Shown here: piece by piece, positions 13,617-18,318 of the stretch | Position numbering within the stretch: the stretch's first letter is position 1 | How the letters are laid out: each line of letters begins with the position of its first letter | NCBI GenBank assembly: GCA_964396845.1 | Contig: CAYNGH010000057.1 | Coordinates: 1 to 18,318 of the forward strand | Source: CAYNGH01 sp964396845 | GTDB lineage: Bacteria; Vulcanimicrobiota; JAJTBE01; CAYNGH01 | Length of the DNA: 18,318 nt | Direction of reading: 5' to 3' | Made by a program: the position numbers and the translations under genes | Notes under the pieces: model-generated | Databases searched by the model: none | What the model saw: only the letters and a program-made list of their open reading frames with translations | What the model was told of the DNA's origin: nothing

Positions 13617-14711
13617 ATGGACAGAATGGACATAAATCAGCTTCGGGGGGAAGTTGACCAGATAAATGATCAACTGCTCTCATTGCTGTCCCGGCGGGGA
13701 GAAATCATCCGGGAAATCGGATACTACAAGCAGGAAAAAGGGCTGGATTATTTTGACCCGGCCCGGGAAGCCCAGATCCTGTCCAATGTGACAAAAAAAA
13801 ACCAGGGGCCATTCTCGGATCAGGTGATTCAAAGAATATTCCGGGAAATATTCCGATCCTCCATATCCCTGATGACCAGAGAAGAAGGAGTGGAACTGCT
13901 GGTGAGCCGTCGTGACCCGGAGCATTCCACCATAATATCAGTGGATGGGGCTGACATCGGCGGGTATTCCCCCTGTCTGATTGCAGGCCCTTGTTCCGTG
14001 GAATCCAGAGATCAGATAGAAAGGACAGCCTCAGAACTCCAACGCCGAGGCATCCCCTTTATCCGGGGAGGACTCTTCAAGCCCAGAACATCGCCATATT
14101 CCTTTCAGGGACTGGGACAGCAGGGGATCGAAATCTTCCGGGAAGTGGCAGAAGCCCATAATCTCAGGATTGTCACCGAGGTCACAGATCCACGACAAAT
14201 TGAGCTTCTTCTGCCGGCAGTCCATATTCTGCAGGTAGGAGCAAGAAATATGTATAATTACGAACTCCTCAAGGAACTGGGCCGAATTGGAAAGCCGGTT
14301 CTTCTGAAGCGGGGATTCATGGCCACCATCGAAGAATTCCTCCACAGCGCAGAATATGTATTCAGCCGGGGCAACAGTCGGATAATCCTCTGTGAGCGGG
14401 GGATCCGCACCTTTGACCACCAGACCCGCAACACCCTGGATATCAGCGCTATTCCCATTCTGAAAAAATCTTCCCACCTCCCGGTGATAGCCGACCTGAG
14501 CCATGCCCTGGGACGAACCGACATAATGGCCCCCATGGCCCGTTCAGTTCTGGCAGCGGGGGCCGACGGTCTGATGATAGAAATCCACCCGGACCCCGAA
14601 TTGGCCCTGTCCGACAACTGCCAGCAGCTGGACTTCCATCAGCTGGACGACCTCCTGAGAGCCATCGGATGGAATGAAAACCCCGGAAAACCCCGTAATA
14701 CCACTCCATGA
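13617..14711 (+). CDS. aroF: Bifunctional chorismate mutase / DAHP synthase (type I-beta)
   Basis: The protein has 364 residues. It makes DAHP from PEP and erythrose 4-phosphate, the first step of the shikimate pathway, and converts chorismate to prephenate. The N-terminal AroQ chorismate mutase domain (about 1-90) keeps R10, R27, K38 and R50 at the E. coli-type spacing. The DAHP synthase domain (about 105-350) has IAGPCSVES, GGLFKPRTSPYSFQGLG, QVGARNMYNYELL, KRGFMATIEEF, ERGIRTFDHQT and IEIHPDPELALSD. The metal ligands are C126, H296, E322 and D333. As in Bacillus AroA(G), the mutase domain probably also senses prephenate for feedback inhibition. The symbol follows the DAHP synthase family; the Bacillus name is aroA. 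The ATG follows GAGGGG that overlaps the RDD stop codon. No other aro gene is in the window. Confidence 0.97.
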   Translation: MDRMDINQLRGEVDQINDQLLSLLSRRGEIIREIGYYKQEKGLDYFDPAREAQILSNVTKKNQGPFSDQVIQRIFREIFRSSISLMTREEGVELLVSRRDPEHSTIISVDGADIGGYSPCLIAGPCSVESRDQIERTASELQRRGIPFIRGGLFKPRTSPYSFQGLGQQGIEIFREVAEAHNLRIVTEVTDPRQIELLLPAVHILQVGARNMYNYELLKELGRIGKPVLLKRGFMATIEEFLHSAEYVFSRGNSRIILCERGIRTFDHQTRNTLDISAIPILKKSSHLPVIADLSHALGRTDIMAPMARSVLAAGADGLMIEIHPDPELALSDNCQQLDFHQLDDLLRAIGWNENPGKPRNTTP

Positions 14712-14834
14712 CAAACCTTCAACTGCGAAATTTTCCTGCTTTAAGTGACTGGCCCTCTCCTGATGGGGGATGAGGCTGTTATCCCGGAGCATCAAGTGTC
14801 AGAAGTAACTGCGAACAATCGCCAGGGAGGTTTT

Positions 14835-15320
14835 ATGTCGGACCATCAAATTTCTCTGCTGATCCTCGGGTTGAGCATGGTGTTTTTTCTGGTGTTTTTC
14901 AAGTATATCTTCCCCTGCCTGGTATATGGCAGCCTCTCAGAACCTCCGCTCCACAGGAAATCCCGGGAAAAGGGGCCTCTTCAGGTTCAAGTCATGGTCA
15001 CCGGCAGAACCGGGGGAGTAAACTGGGGCGGACGTATTCTGCAACTGCGGGTTTACAGTGAGGCCATATGGCTGAAGCCTCCCTGGATGAGGCCCTTTGT
15101 GATCTTCTGGGATGAGATTGACAAGATATGGGAAGAAAGGGGAGAAGTTTCCCTGGGGCCTATTGTAGCCTTCAGATGCATCAGGATCGATCACCGTTCT
15201 CCTGAGGCTGTTTCCCCTCTGAGGATTTATCCCACTCCCCAGGACACTAAACTCGACGAGGCTCTCAAAAAACTTTGGGAAAGATGCAATGAAGCCATCC
15301 CCGGCAACGGGGAATTCTGA
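14835..15320 (+). CDS. Single-TM protein of unknown function
   Basis: The protein has 161 residues. One hydrophobic segment (about 7-31, SLLILGLSMVFFLVFFKYIF) is followed by a ~130-residue domain. That domain has alternating hydrophobics and tryptophans (GGVNWGGRILQLRVYSEAIW, FVIFWDEIDKIW), ending in a charged helix (LDEALKKLWERCNEAI). The pattern resembles small membrane-anchored beta domains of the PH-like kind, but I recognise no family. An ATG 90 nt upstream is in frame without a good SD; the ATG at 14835 has GGGAGG 4-5 nt upstream and is chosen. It follows aroF by 123 bp with no visible terminator between. A CCCCG-GCAA-CGGGG hairpin (15299-15312) overlaps its last codons. Confidence 0.7.
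   Translation: MSDHQISLLILGLSMVFFLVFFKYIFPCLVYGSLSEPPLHRKSREKGPLQVQVMVTGRTGGVNWGGRILQLRVYSEAIWLKPPWMRPFVIFWDEIDKIWEERGEVSLGPIVAFRCIRIDHRSPEAVSPLRIYPTPQDTKLDEALKKLWERCNEAIPGNGEF
15299..15312 (+). terminator. GNRA-type hairpin at gene end, weak terminator candidate
   Basis: CCCCG-GCAA-CGGGG is a perfect 5-bp stem with a GCAA tetraloop in the last codons of the single-TM protein gene. There is no immediate T-run; T-rich sequence begins about 30 nt later. It may stabilise the mRNA 3' end and not terminate transcription. Confidence 0.3.
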
Positions 15321-15377
15321 TTCTCTCTCACCGGACAGAACTTGCTTTTATCTTTTTGATTTATTTTGTCATTCTAC

Positions 15378-15406
15378 TTGAAAAATTTAACCTTATATGG
15401 TATAAT
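15378..15406 (+). promoter_or_regulatory. Near-consensus promoter of the CarD-like gene
   Basis: TTGAAA (15378-15383), a 17-nt spacer and TATAAT (15401-15406) with an upstream TGG extension form the best promoter in the window. RNA would start about 15413, giving a leader of about 103 nt before the CarD-like start. Confidence 0.8.
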
Positions 15407-15463
15407 ATAATTAGTATAAAGAAAAGTTTAATACTTCCAAGGTTTAATTTTTGATGAAAAGGT

Positions 15464-15562
15464 ATGGCAAAGAGGTTTATACTGCTGGATTTCCGGCAGG
15501 GAAAGGTGATAATTTATGGCTTCAGAAAAGATTCGGCCGGTGGCGTCCGCGGTGTCGGATAA
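15464..15562 (+). other. Possible leader ORF overlapping the CarD-like start
   Basis: ATGGCAAAGAGG begins a 32-codon frame (MAKRFILLDFRQGKVIIYGF...) that ends TAA about 45 nt into the CarD-like gene in another frame. GGT lies too close upstream to be a good SD. A second overlapping frame from the ATG at 15453 is also open. A leader peptide is possible but weakly supported. Confidence 0.15.
15482..15499 (+). other. Leader hairpin just upstream of the CarD-like SD
   Basis: CTGCTGG-ATTT-CCGGCAG forms a 7-bp stem with one G-U pair and a 4-nt loop. It ends 2-3 nt before the AAAGGTG ribosome site of the CarD-like gene. Its position suits translational control or 5' mRNA stability. Confidence 0.45.
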
Positions 15563-16097
15563 CGACAGTCCCCTGGAAAAGGGGAAAAAAATCATGAAGG
15601 ATAATGCCGGAAACCAGGGGTTTTCAGCAGGGCAGAAGGTATTCCATCCTTTTTATGGCGTGGGTACTGTAATAAAAGGTGATGTGGAGAAGAAAATCCT
15701 GGGAAAAAAGACTCATTTCTCGGTGTTCAGATTTCAGTCAAAACGGTTGCGCCTGATGATCAAGACCGGCAACGATACAATGATCAGCCAGTTATTTTCA
15801 AAAGACGAGCTTTCCCGGGCAATGGAAGTGTTGCGTAACGGCAGGAAGAAAAAAACTGTATTTCCCAAGAGGCACAGTCATCGATACAATGCAATTGTGG
15901 GCAAGCTCAAATCCGGCAGTCTTATCGATCTTGCAGAAGTAATCCATGCGTTGTCGGAAATGCGTCAGACAAAAAAACTGTCAGTAAAAGAACAGGGGCT
16001 GTTCAACTCTGCCAGGCAGGTTTTCTGCGAAACCCTCAGTAACGTCCGCGACATACCCGAGGACGAAGCCCAGGAGATTTTATCGGAGATAATATGA
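15516..16097 (+). CDS. CarD-like transcriptional regulator
   Basis: The protein has 193 residues. The CarD/TRCF RNA-polymerase-interaction domain begins at about residue 36 with FSAGQKVFHPFYGVGTVIKGD, followed by a beta-strand HFSVFRFQSKRLRLMI. This fold binds the RNA polymerase beta subunit and steadies or blocks the open promoter complex. The C-terminal part is helical (KDELSRAMEVLRNG, IDLAEVIHALSEMRQ, EDEAQEILSEII), as in CarD proteins that touch the -10 region. There is an unusual ~35-residue polar N-terminal extension. The ATG at 15516 has AAAGGTG 7 nt upstream, but the internal ATG at 15594 also has AAGGGG and would remove most of the extension. It is expressed from a strong promoter with a structured 103-nt leader. 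An HTH gene follows 61 bp on. Confidence 0.85.
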   Translation: MASEKIRPVASAVSDNDSPLEKGKKIMKDNAGNQGFSAGQKVFHPFYGVGTVIKGDVEKKILGKKTHFSVFRFQSKRLRLMIKTGNDTMISQLFSKDELSRAMEVLRNGRKKKTVFPKRHSHRYNAIVGKLKSGSLIDLAEVIHALSEMRQTKKLSVKEQGLFNSARQVFCETLSNVRDIPEDEAQEILSEII

Positions 16098-16158
16098 TTG
16101 TCATTCGGTTTTCCCATAAGACAATAAAAAAATCGAACCTCTGCCGGGAGGAGTATCA

Positions 16159-16455
16159 ATGAGCATAAAGAGCAGGCTTCGTTTTGTGATGGCAGAAAAA
16201 AAGATTGACTCCATCAGTCAGTTGCAGAGATTGACCGGCCTCAGCAGAAATGCCCTCAACAAGCTGTTTCACGAGGAATGCCTCGAAGGCATGACCCTGG
16301 GGACCCTCCACAGGATCTGCCAGACCCTGGAAGGAGTCCATCTTGAAGACCTGGTAGTGTTTCAACTGCCGGACCCGATGTTGACCCGTTCCACCAAGGG
16401 GCCAAAAAACGGCAGTAACGGCAAATCCCCCCAAAATAATGGAAATGCATCATAA
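16159..16455 (+). CDS. Small Cro/C1-type HTH regulator
   Basis: The protein has 98 residues. Residues 1-70 match the YozG/HTH_26 type of Cro/C1 helix-turn-helix: SIKSRLRFVMAEKKIDSISQ, LTGLSRNALNKLFHEE, then MTLGTLHRICQTLEGVHLEDL. The last ~28 residues are polar (KGPKNGSNGKSPQNNGNAS) and probably disordered. The start at 16159 has a strong GGGAGGAG 5 nt upstream. It follows the CarD-like gene by 61 bp on the same strand and may share its transcript. It ends 2 bp from the convergent prolyl oligopeptidase gene. Its target is unknown; the CarD-like promoter is a natural candidate. Confidence 0.88.
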   Translation: MSIKSRLRFVMAEKKIDSISQLQRLTGLSRNALNKLFHEECLEGMTLGTLHRICQTLEGVHLEDLVVFQLPDPMLTRSTKGPKNGSNGKSPQNNGNAS

Positions 16456-16457
16456 GC

Positions 16458-18318
16458 TTACAAAAAACTCTCCCCGGCAGTCGGTTTTACATCCAACTGC
16501 CACATGAGAAAAGACAACTGGTCCGTGAGATCCTGAATCATATTTCCTGCAGTCTTGCCTCCAACATGACCCTGGGTAGTATCATGGATAAGCATGATGG
16601 GCAATTGTGACCCAGACTGGCTCTGAAGAAGAGCAGTCATCTTCCGGGCATGGAGGGGATCAACCCTGGTGTCGCCGTCGCCGGTGATAATGAGAACTGC
16701 CGGGTATTTCTCACCGGGCCGGGTGTTATGATATGGAGAATATTTTCTTATATATTCAAAATCCCCGGCATCATCGGGGTTCCCATACTCCGGAACCCAG
16801 TACATTCCCACCAGAAATTTATGATACCTGAGCATGTCCAGCAGGGGATAACCACAGATTACACAGCGAAAAAGCTCCGGATTCTGAGTAATGGCAGCCC
16901 CCACCAGAAGTCCCCCGTTACTGCGTCCCGAGATGGCCAGTTTTTCCGGGCTTGTGTAACCCTTTTTGATCAGATACCTGGCCGCCTCTGTAAAATCGTT
17001 AAATACCTTTTGTTTGTTTTCTCTCATCCCGGCTTCATGCCATTCCAATCCGAATTCTCCGCCTCCCCGCAGGGCAGGCAGAGCCACAACTCCTCCCATG
17101 TTTGCCCACAAAACCGCCATGGGCATATACTCCGGAGTGCGACACAGGCCGAATCCGCCATATCCCGTCAAGAGTGTCGGTGAAGCCACCCCGGGTTTGT
17201 ATTCTCTGCCATGAAGAATATACATGGGTATCTGGGTGCCATCGGATGATGCGAACCAATCCTGCCTGAGAACATAGTCCTGGGGATTTATGGAAATATT
17301 CGGGGAAGACCAGAGCCTGCTTCTGTCTTCTGCAGGGTCATATTCAAAGATGGTATCCGGGGTCACATAGGAACTGAAGTGATAATAAACCTCCGGATCA
17401 TGCCACTGCCCCGAAGGACGGCTGATGGTGCCGGGATGGGGCATGGTCACCTGGCCGACCCTGATGCCGTGGGCATCAAAGACCAGCAGGCGATATCTGA
17501 CATTCTCCAGGTACCTGACAAAAACATGTCCTGCCGCAACAGTAATATCAACAATGACTCCATCTCCCATGGGGATGATTTCCTGCCAGTTTTTCATATC
17601 GGGGTTGTCGATGGGGGTTCTCATCACCCGTCCCCTGGGAGCATCCATATCGGTATGAATGAAGAGCCATTCTCCACCATCCGCCGCTATGAAACGGGAT
17701 TCCGGGCCACTGACAACAGTTCTCAGAGGTGATTTCTGACGGGTATCCAGCAAGAAAATTTCCGACTTTTTACCTCCGGCTCCATGCATGACGGTGATTA
17801 TAAGTTTATCTCCACATCCTGTCAGCTGGGAAATCACAATTTTTTCTTCTGCAGGGCCAGCATTGAATATTTCCAGATCCTGCCAGGAGGATTCATGGAG
17901 ATTATGATAGCAGACTCTTCCCTGGCTGTTATGATTGCAGGCATAGTAAACGCCCCGGTTATCCGGAGTCAGCGAGATGCCATAATAACGGTCATGAGGC
18001 AGGCGGTGGGGGAGAAGCTCTCCGGTATCAACCTTCAGGAAGCATATCTCCATCTGGTCCCGGCCTCCTGTCCGGCGGTAATATGCCAGCAGTGAGCCAT
18101 CCTTAGACACATCGACGATACCTGTCCGGGTATCCCCTGCAGGAGGCTCCACCAGGGTCTTTTCGGTTCCATCGGCAAACCTGCAACGGATTACATATTG
18201 CTCCTGATCCTTGCCCCGAAAAAGATAGAAAAGCCTTGATCCCCCGGCAATGGGCAGTCCCCATTGATCTGTGCGGATCAGGGATGAGAGCTGGGATTCA
18301 ATCTCCCTCCGGTGGGGG
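16458..18318 (-). CDS. Prolyl oligopeptidase (S9A), N-terminus off window
   Basis: This is a serine peptidase that cuts short peptides after proline. The window holds 619 residues in one frame from the right edge. The family length of ~690 suggests that 60-70 N-terminal residues are missing, so any signal peptide is out of sight. The in-frame GTG at 18152 is internal, because the reading frame with family-like sequence (SSLIRTDQWG, RLFYLFRGKDQEQY) continues upstream to the edge. The first ~350 residues form the seven-bladed propeller that gates the active site. The alpha/beta hydrolase domain has SGRSNGGLLVGA (catalytic Ser466 of the visible part), GDGDTRVDPLHARKM (Asp549) and GHVGGK (His584), with spacing close to the porcine enzyme. 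The nucleophile loop reads GRSNGG where most have GGSNGG. It is convergent with the HTH gene. Confidence 0.95.
   Translation of the reverse strand, partial: PHRREIESQLSSLIRTDQWGLPIAGGSRLFYLFRGKDQEQYVIRCRFADGTEKTLVEPPAGDTRTGIVDVSKDGSLLAYYRRTGGRDQMEICFLKVDTGELLPHRLPHDRYYGISLTPDNRGVYYACNHNSQGRVCYHNLHESSWQDLEIFNAGPAEEKIVISQLTGCGDKLIITVMHGAGGKKSEIFLLDTRQKSPLRTVVSGPESRFIAADGGEWLFIHTDMDAPRGRVMRTPIDNPDMKNWQEIIPMGDGVIVDITVAAGHVFVRYLENVRYRLLVFDAHGIRVGQVTMPHPGTISRPSGQWHDPEVYYHFSSYVTPDTIFEYDPAEDRSRLWSSPNISINPQDYVLRQDWFASSDGTQIPMYILHGREYKPGVASPTLLTGYGGFGLCRTPEYMPMAVLWANMGGVVALPALRGGGEFGLEWHEAGMRENKQKVFNDFTEAARYLIKKGYTSPEKLAISGRSNGGLLVGAAITQNPELFRCVICGYPLLDMLRYHKFLVGMYWVPEYGNPDDAGDFEYIRKYSPYHNTRPGEKYPAVLIITGDGDTRVDPLHARKMTALLQSQSGSQLPIMLIHDTTQGHVGGKTAGNMIQDLTDQLSFLMWQLDVKPTAGESFL

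Noticed and set aside
16098..16136. ATTGTC/GACAAT repeat as a terminator between the CarD-like and HTH genes
   Set aside because: The stem is followed by A-residues on the plus strand, and on the minus strand no gene ends there.
16650..17183. 177-codon plus-strand frame opposite prolyl oligopeptidase
   Set aside because: It is antisense to the catalytic domain with intact triad and has no SD.
18150..18152. GTG as the start of prolyl oligopeptidase
   Set aside because: The frame continues upstream to the window edge with family-like residues, so this GTG is an internal valine.

Overview
The window holds bacterial chromosome of roughly 50% G+C. Genes are dense and short-spaced, with clear Shine-Dalgarno sites, several GTG/TTG starts and consensus sigma-70-type promoters. 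I see no tRNA, rRNA, CRISPR array, transposase, integrase or phage gene. Two proteins carry lipoprotein signal peptides. The mix of families (CarD, SpoIIM and RDD membrane proteins, an N-terminal chorismate mutase fused to DAHP synthase, a HEAT-repeat protein, a PQQ-type propeller lipoprotein) would fit Spirochaetota or another environmental phylum. The phylum is a guess and not settled by the sequence.

Layout. (1) Positions 1-4594, minus strand: uvrA, then a zinc-ribbon protein with a lysine-rich tail, then a radical SAM/B12-type enzyme cut by the left edge. The last two overlap by ATGA. (2) Positions 4595-5216: the only long gene-free stretch. It holds back-to-back promoters and, on the plus strand, what looks like a free-standing structured RNA of about 245 nt ending in an intrinsic terminator. 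(3) Positions 5217-9268, minus strand: five co-oriented genes of mostly unknown role. In transcription order these are a two-TM acidic-tailed membrane protein, a HEAT-repeat protein, an eight-repeat beta-propeller lipoprotein, a small two-TM protein and a glycine-zipper protein. (4) Positions 9432-10115, plus strand: a member of the L-2-amino-thiazoline-4-carboxylic acid hydrolase family. (5) Positions 10125-12740, minus strand: SpoIIM-like membrane protein, CNNM/CBS membrane protein with its own promoter, and a small lipoprotein. (6) Positions 12855-16455, plus strand: RDD membrane protein translationally linked to bifunctional chorismate mutase-DAHP synthase (aroF), a single-TM protein, a CarD-like regulator behind a near-consensus promoter, and a small Cro/C1-type HTH protein. 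(7) Positions 16458-18318, minus strand: prolyl oligopeptidase, with its N-terminus beyond the right edge.

How they work together. Confident functions are DNA repair (uvrA), entry into aromatic amino-acid synthesis (aroF), peptide cleavage (prolyl oligopeptidase) and RNA-polymerase-level regulation (CarD). The five-gene block 9268-5217 looks like an envelope module: its parts are membrane proteins, a lipoprotein scaffold and a cytoplasmic helical-repeat protein. The most promising undescribed element is the candidate ncRNA at 4741-4991, which has a promoter, nested inverted repeats, an internal imperfect duplication, mutually exclusive pairings and a terminator.
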